Under the pieces are notes generated by a model. The model had not been told where the DNA came from. It did no database searches and was given only the letters and a program-made list of their open reading frames with translations. From Ephemerocybe angulata (taxonomy: Eukaryota > Basidiomycota > Agaricomycetes > Agaricales > Psathyrellaceae): a DNA stretch of 64,000 nucleotides. A program made the position numbers and the translations under genes. This document shows positions 10,374 through 21,704 of this stretch, piece after piece. Positions within the stretch are counted from its first letter, which is position 1. The number at the start of each line of letters is the position of its first letter. Where the stretch lies: the NCBI GenBank assembly GCA_013368325.1, contig JAACJK010000221.1:682001-746000 (forward strand), given 5' to 3'.

Positions 10374-11125
10374 TCACACCCAAACGCACTGCGACTTGAA
10401 TAGCGTCTTGAGGTGTTTTACGATGATTTAATTGGCTCATCTGCATTGTATAGGAGAAATTTGATACGTGCATAGGTGCGATGCCGCATAAATGGAAACG
10501 TCTAAAAGTACGAGATGATTACCCTCCAATCTCTCGATCCGTACATTCCCCTACTTCAAAATAATCTCGTATTCGCGATCCTGTTTAACTAATGTTGAAC
10601 ATGGTTCTCGTCATCGCCGAATCGGTTATAAGCGATTGCGATGTCATGGCCAGCCGTGTCAGACCGCATTAGAGGTCTCTATCGAGCTTGTTATCAAGCA
10701 TTGACTTTCGGTACGGTACAAAGAGCGGAACTGCTCTAACCGTGATTTGACATGGGTATTTCGAGCTGCGGCTCGTCATGTTCCTGGTTCCAGAGGTTCT
10801 GCACACAAGGGAGGCCTTTACAAGTAAGCATCAAAGTAGGCCCAACCAGGCCCAACCCTTTGCGTGCCAACCGTCAGATGCAGAACCTTCTTACCCTGCA
10901 TCTTGACTCGCGGCGGATCTCCCAGTGGAGATGCTTCAGTGAGCGCCTCTGATCTCCTGCATCTGGGTATCAGGGCTTCTCGATACCTGCAGGGATGGGT
11001 TACGACGGTGTTTGGGTGTTGGATAAGATGCTCCCTGTTATACACATGCACGGAACAATCTCTGGTTGTCCGAGCAGCTTAAAGTCCCCTATATACTGTG
11101 ATGGGTGCGGTTGGGAGGGAGCGGC
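10374..11125. other. Intergenic, upstream of the second DUF6534 gene
   Basis: No gene recognised in about 750 bp; only short shadow frames. TATATACTG at 11090-11098 is shared with the promoter of the sister gene but lies only 28-36 bp from this start codon, so the mRNA leader must be very short or another start site is used. Confidence 0.4.
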
Positions 11126-12810
11126 ATGGATCTTGCTTTGATATCCTCTTCTCCCTCTGGCGAGCTGCCTGTCTCTGACCCTGTACTATTGTAAGTCCCC
11201 GCTACTGGGTCCAGTGCTCAAGCTCACCCTTTCTCTCTAGTGCAGGCCCAACGGTGAGTATATGACGTGAAACGACGGAGATCGGGGTTGACATGCCCTG
11301 ACCGCAGCTCTTAGGCGCCCTTTTCGCGTACTCCTTATTCGGAGTGCTCCTGGTGCAGATTGGTACGAATATTGAGCTATGCCAATAAGACTGTGGTATG
11401 CTTACTATGAATTTTAATATCTCAGCTCAGTACTACGAATGTTTTGCGTCAGATAGGCTCTGGCAGAAACTCTTAGGTAATTGCTTCTTCATGATCGTTT
11501 TCTAACCAAAGTAATCACCACTCATCACCTCTGTCTGCTCCCAACTAGTGGCCGTCGTCGTCGTGATCCAAGGGTTGCAGCTCGGTTTCACTACGAACAA
11601 TGCATGGAGCCTTTGTGTGCTCGGGCTCGCGGATTCGACAAAACTCCGTACTACGCCTGCAACTGGGGCTGCCACTAACTTTCTAAACGGAAGTAGTGAG
11701 TCCTTCACCGTTTTCTCTTTCAAGTTAACATGATCTGATATAGAGCTATAGCTGCACTCTGTGTCCAGGGGTACTTTGCCTGGTTAGATTATTTCGTCAG
11801 GCACTACCACGGGAAATCTTAACAGATCCACAGGAGGATATACCGACTAGCAAAAGGACGCAAGCTATTAATCGGCGCTACTTGGCTCGCTGCTGTAGTA
11901 CGTGGCCAGAATCTCTATCCTGATAACGAACCTTCATCCTGCTCTCCTATAGCTCTCGCTTGTGCAATGGGGGTCGTCAATCGCTCTGATTGTCGGGGTG
12001 CGTCCAATGTGTATGATTCAATTCTCGCTGTCATTAACTTATCATCGATACACAGTTCGTTCGGCTTAACCGTCAAGTAGACCTGGTCCCAGTAAAGCTC
12101 AGGGTTCTTGTAACTCTCTACTTTATGGCGGCGGCGGTTTGTGATGTGGTCATATCCATTTCCATGACCTTTATCGTAAGTCTCATCATTAAGCGCTGGC
12201 ATACTTGAACTGAGGTTATATCTATGTCTCGAAACGCGTAGCTATCACGATACAAAACCAAGACGGCATTCGCTGAAACAAAGAGCCTTCTAAACGCCCT
12301 CATCGCAACGACAGTCGAAAATGGGATTATAACCACAGTCTCCGCCCTCATAAACCTGGTCATCTACTTTACAAGGACGCACGATTTGATTGGGGTTGCG
12401 ATGTACGTATCTGTATTTCTCCCTCTCCACCCAATTGTTCCTTACCTTCGTTCACCCGCCTTTTCGCCTCTAGCCAGTATGTGATAGGTGGAATCTACGC
12501 AACGGTCCTTCTCGCCACACTTAACCGTCGATCTCCTCTGGCTCAGACCACAGATGGAAGCGACAACTTCCTCCCCGACCCTGCAGTGTTCGTCAGGTCG
12601 CGCCATAAATCTGTCCGCGGCCCTACACCGTCGTACCAGGTCAACTACTTTGGTCGCATGGACACCTTTGAAACCGAGTTGAATGATAACCTCTACAAGC
12701 ATGAGACTTCATCGCTGGGTGGTGATAGGAGTGTCATGGTGTGCGTCTCGAAGGAAGTTCATGAGGACGTCGACCTTCCGAGTCCTTTTGCGACCTCTTT
12801 AAAGCATTGA
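11126..12810 (+). CDS. DUF6534-type multipass membrane protein
   Basis: Intact sister of 7771-9451. Eleven exons (11126-11190, 11241-11253, 11308-11362, 11426-11476, 11549-11695, 11746-11782, 11834-11897, 11953-11997, 12056-12175, 12242-12402, 12474-12810) encode 364 residues. About seven hydrophobic segments are visible, among them LLGALFAYSLFGVLLVQI, VAVVVVIQGLQLGF, LSLVQWGSSIALIVG and CDVVISISMTFIL, followed by the family block with KSLLNALIATTVENGIITT and NLVIYFTRTHDLIGVA and a hydrophilic tail of about 100 residues. Exon 2 is only 13 nt (codes AGPT). Such 7-TM proteins are expanded in Agaricomycetes and have no established role; resemblance to receptors is topological only. Confidence 0.85.
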
Positions 12811-13089
12811 TAAATACAAATACGTTAGTAGAGGGCTTGGGACTTCTCATAGCGTACATAATGACACAGTCATAGCTTAATGCTTGTTATCATCCTTTGT
12901 TCAAGCAGACCTTGAAGCTGGGCAGCCGCCGCCTTCTGGTTGAGCGCTTGTTGATCATCGGCGTTTGCCGAAAGCGGTGATGGGCCTGTCGCGTCCAAGT
13001 CCCGCACGGTTGCACCTTGTTCCTGACGTTCATCCGACGTTCACCACCGCTTTGACTTCTACCAGCTTCTACCCCCAAATTTCCCCGTC

Positions 13090-14027
13090 ATGCAATACCA
13101 ATCGGCACCCCGACCTCATGCGCGCTTCAACAACTTCCACGGCCCCAAACGCCAGCTCGTCGGCCATCAGGTCCAACCTGCATGGAAGCCAAACGCAGCG
13201 GTGGCCAACAGACAGGCAGAGGCATCTGGCAGCAAGATCTTTCTCAGCCAGCTACCGACGGACGTTGGGGAAAAGGATGTCGAAGTGCGTGTTCGCTGAG
13301 CTGCATATATGCTCGCAATTGATTAAATGGGCAGAACCTCAATTGCGCCGGTCACGTAGGAACTATTCAGGAAGACCGTAGGACCTGTAAAGGACTGCTT
13401 CCTGATATTCAACTCGCAAGGGAACTCGAAGGGCATGGCCGTTGTCTCGTTCGCTAAAACGACAGACGCCGCATCCGCCAAAGCCAAGTACCATGGCAAG
13501 ATTGTCGACGGACGTACGTGGCGACTCTCCCTTCCCTATCCATCGCATCTGAACTGGTTGTACCTACAGGGAAGCCATTGAAGATAGAAATTGTCACGGA
13601 TGAAGTCCCTACACCCACAGCGGGCGGTGCGCAGCCAGCAGCATCGCAACCCCTCACCTTGCTTCAAAGGCTAGGCGGCCTCGCAGCTGTCACGAGCCCG
13701 GCGCCTACTGCCGGGCCTGCCCCTCAGGCCAGACCCCTCAACCACCTCCTTCCAACCGGAGCGCCGAGAAACCACATGTATGTGACCATTCACGCTAATC
13801 TATATTGATCTTGTTTAACGTCCTCTAGGGTGCCCAAACCGCGTGTTCCAGGACGGCCTTTTGCACCCGTCCCTGTTTCTATGCCAGTTATGGTCCCTCG
13901 ACGCCGGACGGCCGTCAAAAAGGGACCAAAGAGGCTGCAGAAGAAGCCTCTGAGCGCTGCCGAGCTCGACCAGGAGATGGAAGAGTACCGAAAAGACGCG
14001 CTTGCGGAAGTGGAAATGTCAACATGA
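13090..14027 (+). CDS. YRA1: ALY/REF-type mRNA export adaptor (Yra1/Mlo3-like)
   Basis: Nuclear RNA-binding adaptor that links transcription and splicing (TREX) to the export receptor. Four exons (13090-13284, 13360-13513, 13570-13777, 13829-14027) encode 251 residues. An RRM spans roughly residues 48-120: SKIFLSQLPTDVGEKDVEE gives the RNP2-like strand and GNSKGMAVVSFAKTTDAASA the RNP1-like strand, with GRKPLKIEIVTDE closing it. A Pro/Ala-rich linker follows, then a basic stretch (PRRRTAVKKGPKRLQKK) and the C-terminal FoP/UAP56-binding motif LSAAELDQEMEEYRKDAL. The start was chosen because the Arg-rich N-terminus (APRPHARFNNF) precedes the RRM in frame. Introns are 51-75 nt. Confidence 0.9.
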
Positions 14028-14257
14028 ACATGAATACCGCTTCCTCTTTATTTATTGTGTAGACTGGACCTTTGTTACCCTTTTACCCTTGTCCTTCGAC
14101 CTCTGTTCAACGTTGTCTCCTCTCGATCTCCTTGCATGTCACCTTTCGGGAATCTTATCTTATCAGCGAATTGATGTTGATTACCGGCTCGTCATATCGG
14201 ACGACTCAGACTTGTCCCCACTCTATCCGATACCATTACCACTAGCGACCCCACATC

Positions 14258-16335
14258 ATGGTCGCGCCGCTGTACACAACAGCGTCGGGTCTGCTCTTCC
14301 ACGCCGGAAAGATCCTGGTGTTAACTATCGGTCTCCCGGCGCGCGGCAAGACTCACATCTCAAGAGCCCTCGAACGATACCTCCGATGGATGGGCGTGAA
14401 GACACAAGTCGTCTCGTTGGGCGATTATAGGAGGAAAGCATTGGGTGGGGCACAGAAATTGCCCCCAGACTACTTTACTCATGGTGAGCTACCGATTGAC
14501 TCGTTGATTCGGGATGAGGGGCTAAACATGGGTCAGGGGAGAAGAGCCCTGAGACGATTGCGCTGAGGAAGATGATCTCGGAAGGGTGTGAGCAGACGAT
14601 ATGGGACTACTTTAATGCTGGAGGTCAGGTCGTAATCTACGATGCGAATAATGGGACCAAGGCGACTAGAGATGCGATTGCGCAGCGGTTCCATGATCAG
14701 GGGATTCATGTGGTTATGCTTGGTGCGTCGGCACCCCTGCTCCTTGATGGCGTCTCTTGTTAACTGGAATGCAGAATCGATTTGCGACAACAAGGAGATC
14801 ATCGAGAACAACATCCGAAGCGTCAAGATATCGTCTCCTGACTACCGTGGATGGGATCCAGACAAGGCGGTGGAGGACTACTACAATCGCATTCGGGATC
14901 ATGAACGACACTATGAAACCATTGACGATAGAGATTGGCCGTGGATCAAGATCGTGAATGTAGGTACTGGAACACTGTCTGGTACAATCTTACTGAATAC
15001 CTGGCTAGGTGGGGGAGAAGATTACTCTCAATGTGCGTAGACTTCCGTTTAGATTCATCATCTAGCGCTGACAGTTATGTAGAACATTCACGGTTACCTT
15101 CAAGTACGCCTATCTGTTTGAAGGTCTATTGGTCACGATACTCATGGACAATAGTCACGGATAGTGTTCTTCCTCATGAACATTCATAATAGATTCCGCA
15201 CCATCTATTTCGCAAGGGTGAGTTATAGCTACACTCTTGTCAAGACATATCTGACAGAAGTATAGTCTGGGCAATCTCTCATCGAACACTCGTACAAAGC
15301 CGACTCCGATCTCTCCCCTGCGGGATGGGAATATGCCTCGAAGCTCAAAGATTACGTCTTCGAGCGCCGAGCCAAGAGTCTAGAGGGCCGGGGCATAGAC
15401 CCTAGCACCAGGAAGCTTGTGGTACGATTACCCACTTCTACTCATCCAATTTTACTCAAGGAAATCCGTCTGTAGATCTGGACCTCCACTCGGCGCCGGG
15501 CTCACCACACCGCGTGGCCCTTCGTAGCAGCCACCCACGGCAGCCAGGGGGCACACATCCCCGAGATCCTTGTTGAGACGGATCAGGATGGCGATCCGAC
15601 TAAGCTCCAGCTTGACCCGTCGGTGTCTGCCGACGACGATACACCCCCTGGAAATAGGCCCCCGCCCCCGCTGCCGAGCAAGATCAAGATTGTAGAGAAG
15701 CCGCAGATGTTGGAGATTAACCCGGGGATCTGGGATGGGCTTACGCCTGACCAGGCGAAGAAGTATTACTCGGAGGATTGGGAGCGGTTCGTGAAGGACC
15801 CGTACTCGTTCAGAGCACCCAGGGCGGAGAGCTATCACGACTTGAGTGGTGCGATTTCTTCATCTTTCCCGTTGATTGTCATTGAGGCTCATCACATATC
15901 TCGTCTCTTTCTCTAGTGCGTTTGGAACCTATTCTCGTCGAACTTGAACGTGAGCAGGAGGATCTATTGATCATCGGCCACGCCTCCGTCATTCGTTGTC
16001 TCCTCGCGTACCTCATCGGCCTCCCCGCGTCTGAGATTCCTGCAATTGAGATTGCGCGCGGAGACCTGCTCGAGGTCGTGCCCACCTCGTACGGCGTGCA
16101 GTCGCACCAGTACCATTTCTGGGATGGCCCCGGGCGCAGCAAGGACGGTGAGCCGGACAATGCGCGGGACGCGCATAACTTCTATGAGAACTATGCGGAG
16201 GATACTAAGGGGAAGAGGAAGGTTGTTGCGGAGGAGTATCACCAGGATGTGCCGCCTGAGCCGCTGGAGTTGGGTACGTCGTTCGAGACGAGTGGGGCTC
16301 CGTCGTATAGGGACTCGCCGGCAGGGCCGCTGTAA
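14258..16335 (+). CDS. PFK26: 6-phosphofructo-2-kinase, phosphatase domain lacking catalytic His
   Basis: Cytosolic enzyme that makes fructose-2,6-bisphosphate, the activator of glycolysis. Nine exons (14258-14483, 14537-14722, 14775-14959, 15009-15032, 15083-15103, 15155-15217, 15266-15421, 15476-15848, 15917-16335) encode 550 residues. The kinase domain is complete: Walker A GLPARGKTH at residues 25-33, ALRKMISEGCEQTIWDYFNA, and DANNGTKATRDAI. The bisphosphatase domain begins where family members have RHGES, but here the junction of exons 6 and 7 reads ARSGQS, with Ser at residue 236 in place of the phospho-accepting His; the second His (IIGHASVIRCLLAYL) is kept. Yeast Pfk26 has the same His-to-Ser change and is essentially kinase only, so the same is inferred here. 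Exons 4 and 5 are just 24 and 21 nt. Confidence 0.93.
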
Positions 16336-16491
16336 GTGCCTATGGTCGAGTCTTGGAGTACGATTTGGGTTGCGTGAAATGAATGGAATGGATGTATGTA
16401 AGTAATCTAATGTACAGTACTCCCTCTCTTGCGTCCTTCTAGATTTGGAATGTAAAGGAGGGTCGGTTCAGAACCAATCGAATGTGTGGGG

Positions 16492-17469
16492 TTTTGAATC
16501 GTGTAGCGGTGAATCTTGAGGCTCTCAACACTGACCAAGACCTTGTCTACCTCCACTGGTGGAACTGGGAGACGAACATTGAAGAGGTCATGCATGGTTT
16601 GCATAGCCCCTTGTCGTCCAAGGCAAAGAGCTCTACCTGGTACGAGGCCTCCCTTTAAAGCCTCGCGGTCCGGTTAGTAGATTCTGAGATGTGGATTGAT
16701 GGATAGGGCGTTTCAGACACACCTGCGTGGGTGGTGTCCAAGGCGAACCAGTATGCCCGGGATCGTGCGTTGACGCCCTTCGTCGTCTACCAAGGCCGTT
16801 GGAACGTCATGGAGCGGTCTTTTGAGCGAGAGATAGTCCCTATGGCGCTTTCTGAAGGTGAGGCCTTTTACAGATACGGGATCAAGATCGTAGATGCTCC
16901 GGGAGGCTATAGCCGCCGGGAAGATTAGCACTGACGAGGAGGAAGAAAGGCGCCGCAGACCGGCGAGAAAGGGCGCACGATGAAGAGGGACGATTGGGAG
17001 CGCAATGAGGAGGAAAGGAGAGTGTGCAAGGCGCTTGAAAAGGTCGCGGCCGAGATCGGCGCTAAAAGCATCACCGCCGGTAAGCGCCCTGAAATCATGC
17101 AGAGTCTGCTGGTTGTTTAACCTGCCAATTGTTTGCGTTCAGTTGCTATCGCGTATATTATGCAGAAGGCGCCCTACGTCTTCCCTCTGATTGGAGGTCG
17201 CAAGGTCGAAAACTTGAAGGATAACATTGAGGTACTCACCCGTCAGCAAATCGAATACATCGAGAGCGTGAAGTCTTTCGATGTAGGCTTTCCGGTGACA
17301 ATGGTGGTAAGTTTGTAACGTGATCCATGGTGCGCTTTCACTGAGTGTTATTCTAGGGCAATGGAAGTGAGATATCCGTTTGGATGGGGTCTGTTGCTGT
17401 TATCGACAAGCAGCCTCCTGCCCCGCCTCTCCGGCCTGTCGCTGAGGCTCGGTTGGTGGGCAAAAATTA
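16492..17469 (+). pseudogene. Decayed aryl-alcohol dehydrogenase (aldo/keto reductase)
   Basis: Remnant of an NADPH-dependent aryl-alcohol dehydrogenase of the AAD type. Recognisable pieces in order are VYLHWWNWETNIEEVMHGLH, QGKELYL plus GVSDTPAWVVSKANQYARD across an intron, TPFVVYQGRWNVMERSFERE, ALEKVAAEIGAKSIT, VAIAYIMQKAPYVFPLIGGR, IEYIESVKSFDVGFP and a last exon with AVIDKQPPAPPLRP ending at 17469. The N-terminal TIM-barrel half with the catalytic Asp/Tyr/Lys is missing, the first block is frameshifted against the second, and the middle has an in-frame stop and a further shift near 16920. It abuts the 3' end of the PFK26 gene. Intron boundaries still look functional, so decay may be recent. 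Confidence 0.8.
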
Positions 17470-18030
17470 GTAGCATTATCCGAGGACATGGTAAGGGCTG
17501 GAGAAGGGTACTTACCTCCTGCTATCTTGGCACAAAATCAATCACTGCGCTGTGCGCAAAACGTTACATACAATGTGATGAATTAATTCAAACTTACGGG
17601 AAGTCGTCGTTATGGAACAGCAGTCGGTCAACGTACATAGCGCCGGGTCCTGCAGAACCCTGGCTGCTGTATCTGCCGCTCCTCTCGTCGATAGCACTGA
17701 CCCTTAAGCCCCGGGCCTCAGTGAGGCTGGGCGCTGTGGCTGCTCGGACGTCGGGGATAACTGGTACTTATGTATTGAATGAAATGAAAGGCACCAGCGG
17801 TGATTGAACCCAGGAACCAATGGGCTTTCACACGTGCCAGTGGCTTGGGTCGTGTGCTTGAGTTGAGCTCCGCATCAGACAGTTTCCAATGTCCATCATG
17901 ATGAACCTGAATACCGTCAAGTCCGGATAGCTCGAGCCTCGAGCCTCTAGAATGCACACAAATGGTACATAAGGCCGGACATATGGTCCTGAGGCGCCCT
18001 GGCCCTTTGTCCTGACTCCCATCCTAAATT
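17470..18030. other. Intergenic with an unexplained minus-strand open frame
   Basis: On the minus strand, roughly 17770-17600, an open frame reads in part VPVIPDVRAATAPSLTEARG and ends MYVDRLLFHNDDFP just before GTAAGT, a good splice donor. A second GTAAGT follows about 80 nt later. No start codon or family match was found, so this may be an internal exon of a relic or a small unrecognised gene. The rest shows nothing. Confidence 0.3.
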
Positions 18031-21000
18031 ATGGGGGAGTTCGCTCAACAGCTCAACGGCGTCGTTTCGCTCGTTGCTCGCGCCGCGGCGGAGCAGGTAT
18101 GTCGCTCTGCTTGTTCCACTGCTGGAAGTATAGACTGAGAACTGCTTTGTTGAACAGGGTGGTGTGATATCTGGAGATAATCCTACCCATTATAACGCCT
18201 CGAATCCGTTCAGGCTATGGGTTATTCAAGTCGGTATGTTGTGCAGTTCCTTCAGTCACACGAAGAATCCAGGGTGACTGACCCATCGCGCTGTTCAGTC
18301 ATCATCATTGGGTTCTCCCAGCTCCTGGCCTTGGGTCTGGGACGTATCCGCCAGCCGAGGGTTATCGCAGAAGTTATTGGCGGTATCCTTCTAGGCCCGA
18401 CTGTCATGGGACGGATCCCGAACTTCAAGAACACCATATTCCCCGACAATTCCATGCCCCTGCTCAACTTGACCAGTACCGTCGGCCTTATCCTCTTCCT
18501 GTTCCTCGTCGCGCTCGAAATCGATACGAGGCTTCTCAAGCGTAGCATCAAAGTGTCGGCGGCAGTCTCCGTTCTCGGGCTCGTCATTCCCCTTGGGATG
18601 GGTGCAGCGCTCGGTGTGGGTGTCTACAAGGAGTTCATCGACCCCAACGTGAACTTTGGCTACTTCCTCCTCTTTACCGCCGTCGCCATCGGCATCACCG
18701 CGTTCCCCGTTCTCTGTCGTATCCTCACTGAGCTTAAGCTTCTTGAGACGCAGGTCGGTGTAGTCGTATTGTCCGCCGGCATCGGAAATGATGTAGTGGG
18801 ATGGATCTTGCTCGCCTTGACTGTTGCCTTGGTCAATGCCTCCACAGGTCTCACGGCGCTGTACGTGCTGCTGGCGTCTGCTGGCTACACCGTATTCCTG
18901 ATGTTCCCTGTAAAATGGGCGTTCCATTGGCTCGCGAGACGGACCGGCAGTCTGGAGCAAGGCACCCCAACACCGTTTATGATGACCGTTACCCTTCTTG
19001 TGGTCTTCGTCTCGGCGTTCTTCACCGATATCATTGGAGTCCATGCCATCTTTGGTATGTCTTCAATTCATTCTAATTCAATGATGAACGCTCACTTCGA
19101 CAATACTCTATAGGTGGCTTTTTGGCTGGACTTATTATCCCTCACGACAACGGATTCGCCATTTCCTTGGTGGAGAAGATTGAGGACCTTGTGACCATCC
19201 TCTTCATCCCCATCGTAGGTGTTTCTGCGGCTATCTGTTCAATCTTTATGCTCACCCGTCGGTACCAGTACTTCACGCTTTCTGGACTCAGGACCAATCT
19301 TGGTCTGCTGGACAATGGCATCACCTGGGGCTACGTCATTATCATCTGCCTCGTCGCCCTGTTCTCCAAATTCGTTCCATGTGCGGGAGCTGCCTATTAC
19401 TTTGGCTTCCCCTGGCGCGAGGCTGGTGCCATTGGAGCCTTGATGAGTTGCAAAGGGTAAGTCCTTTGAGTCATGGTGCACTCATTTGCTAATAATCATT
19501 CCAGTCTTGTTGAACTCATTGTCCTTAACATTGGTCTCCAAGCTGGTATCCTAGACGCTCGAACGTTCTCGATGTTCGTCGTCCACGCCTTGGTTCTGAC
19601 TTTCATCACGACACCTCTCACCCTCCTATTCTATCCGGCCAAGTATCGCCACCCAACTACGATTCGCGGGGCCAGGAGAGGTGCACAGCCAGACCCAGAG
19701 AGTCACGATGAAAAGAGGGAAGGAGTGGACTCGGAGATCAGGACCAGGTTCGCCATCGTGCTGGACAAGATTGAACAGCTCTCGCCGGCAATGACGATCT
19801 CGCAACTCCTCAACACCGAGTCTGGCGCGTCAGAGGTCACATCTTTGTCTACGTTGCCGGCAGAGACGAAAGAAAAGGAGGTCTCCACCACAAGCTCGGA
19901 TTCGAAACGCGGTATCACGATCGATGCGCTACGCCTCATCGAATTGACCAACCGTACCTCCGCTGTCATCAAGTCTCAAGAAGCGGACGCCTTGATCTAC
20001 AACGATCCGGTTATTTCTGTATACTCGACATTTGGGTCGCTGAACCACCTCAATGTTTCCGCGTCGCTTTCGGTTGTCCCATTCGACGAGTTCCCCGACA
20101 CGATCGCGCAGCACGTTGCCAACTCCGACTCTGACATGCTCATCATCCCCTGGGCGAGGGGCACGACCTCCATCCTCAGCTCGGAGAGCGACGACGCGGT
20201 GCTACACCAGACCCGCAACCCCTTCGACCATAAGACGACGACTCAGGACCAGACAGGCTCGGCTGTCTACGGAGAGTTCATTCGCTCAATCTTCCTCCGC
20301 TCGTCCAAGGATGTCGCGGTCTTTGTTGATAGAGGTGTCTCTGTTGGATCTGCATCAGCACGCGGAAGTCAGCACCTGTTCTTGCCCTTCTTCGGTGGCC
20401 CTGATGACCGGCTGGCTCTCACCTTCCTCGTCCAGCTGGCTTCTCGGTCATCCGTCAAGGCAACTGTGGTTAGAATTCAGAAGTCGGGTGACGATGCGGA
20501 CCAGGAATCAATCGTCGACGCCAAAGTCGACCATACGAGTCTGCCAGGTGCTGCAGGAGTAAGTGCAATTCAAGCTGCCCATTCTATCGCGAACTATAGT
20601 CTGACATTCTATTTCCCGTTACTTTTCTTGATCAGCATCTCACTTTAGCCGCTGCTGATACCGTGTACGGAGCATTCAACACTCAGACCCGTCTGGCGTC
20701 CGACACAGCCGACAACTTGATCTGGGAGAAGTACACGAACCCCTCGTCGCACTCGCTCTCCCCGGCCACCCGCACCGCGCTCGGCAGAGTCTCATTCACA
20801 TCCACTTCGTCCGCGAAGCCTTTGCACACCGCGGTCGAGCTCATCAAGGCAGAGGTGACCGCTGCATCGTCGACTGAGGCATCGGCGGCATCCCGCTCGT
20901 TTATCGCCCTCCTTGGACGGTCGAGGCGGATGGCGGTCGAGCCTCTGGGTGCTGAATTGCGCACACTGCTTACGAGTCTCGGGTCGCACCTGGGGAGCTC

Positions 21001-21100
21001 CGTGCCGAAAACCCTGGGCGATGTAGGCGCAGCCCTGGTTGCGTCCAATGTGGATGCGAGCTTGCTCGTCCTGCAAGCTGCCTCTACAAGCTCCGCTTGA
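18031..21100 (+). CDS. KHA1: K+/H+ antiporter, CPA2 family (Kha1-like)
   Basis: Endomembrane monovalent cation/proton antiporter. Six exons (18031-18096, 18158-18233, 18299-19054, 19114-19456, 19505-20558, 20636-21100) encode 919 residues. After a short lumenal N-terminus with FRLWVIQVVIIIGFSQ, about twelve membrane helices follow, with the CPA2 signatures QPRVIAEVIGGILLGP, LFLFLVALEIDTRLL, and GNDVVGWILLALTVAL, whose Asp lies in the ion-binding unwound helix pair. The last membrane helices end near LTLLFYPAKYRHP; the remaining 400 residues form the hydrophilic C-terminal domain found in Kha1, with the USP-like LFLPFFGGPDDRLALTFLVQ. Length and order match fungal Kha1. The large GC-rich exons show no damage. 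Confidence 0.93.
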
Positions 21101-21704
21101 TCGACGATGCTCGATGGTGACGACGATTTCATGACTGTTTTGACTATGTCCTCAAATGATTTGCCTCCTTTTTGCTCTGGTTGCAAGATGGAGTATGTAC
21201 TTACTACTTGCTTTTGGTTTCGGGCTCGGTTTCGGATGTCTATTTTGGTTTGGTCAGTGCAATTTACGTTCATGTTTCCTTTGACTTACTGCTATGCCGA
21301 ATGAGGACGTCCTGAAGCTTGAAGGTTACTATATGAAAGAAGCTATATACATACTCTTAACAGCACACAAAAGTACAAGAAGTCGATCCCAGCGGATCAC
21401 ATACATAGTGCGCATGGCGCAAGAAGAAGCATCGAATTCGAGCATAACACCCAGGCCCCGAGCGGACATCCTGCTACCCTGCGCTTCGTCCGCTCAAGCT
21501 ACTCGACTCGATGGTGATATAGATAATACATAGGGTATGGTTTCCTTTAACATTAAGGGGTAGTTTGAGCTCGGGCTCTTGTTTTGTCTTCTTGTCCTTG
21601 ACCGAGGGACTAATGGCTGCTGTGCGGCCTATATGTGGGTATATTCTCGTATTGTCTGTTGATTCTAGAGTCTGTTGAGTCGTCCGTTGTGTGGGTCTGC
21701 CGTT
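21101..21704. other. Convergent 3' flanks, no gene seen
   Basis: This 604-bp interval separates two convergent genes (Kha1-like on plus, GFA-family on minus). It is T-rich with no supported frame; it probably holds both 3' untranslated regions. Confidence 0.5.

Noticed and set aside
17790..17860. tRNA-like T-arm on the minus strand (GGGTTCAATC)
   Set aside because: The flanking bases do not form a T stem or acceptor stem and no A box lies at the right distance; not a tRNA.
18391..19044. Minus-strand frame of 217 codons inside the antiporter gene
   Set aside because: Antisense of membrane-helix exons; charged composition is the complement of hydrophobic codons.
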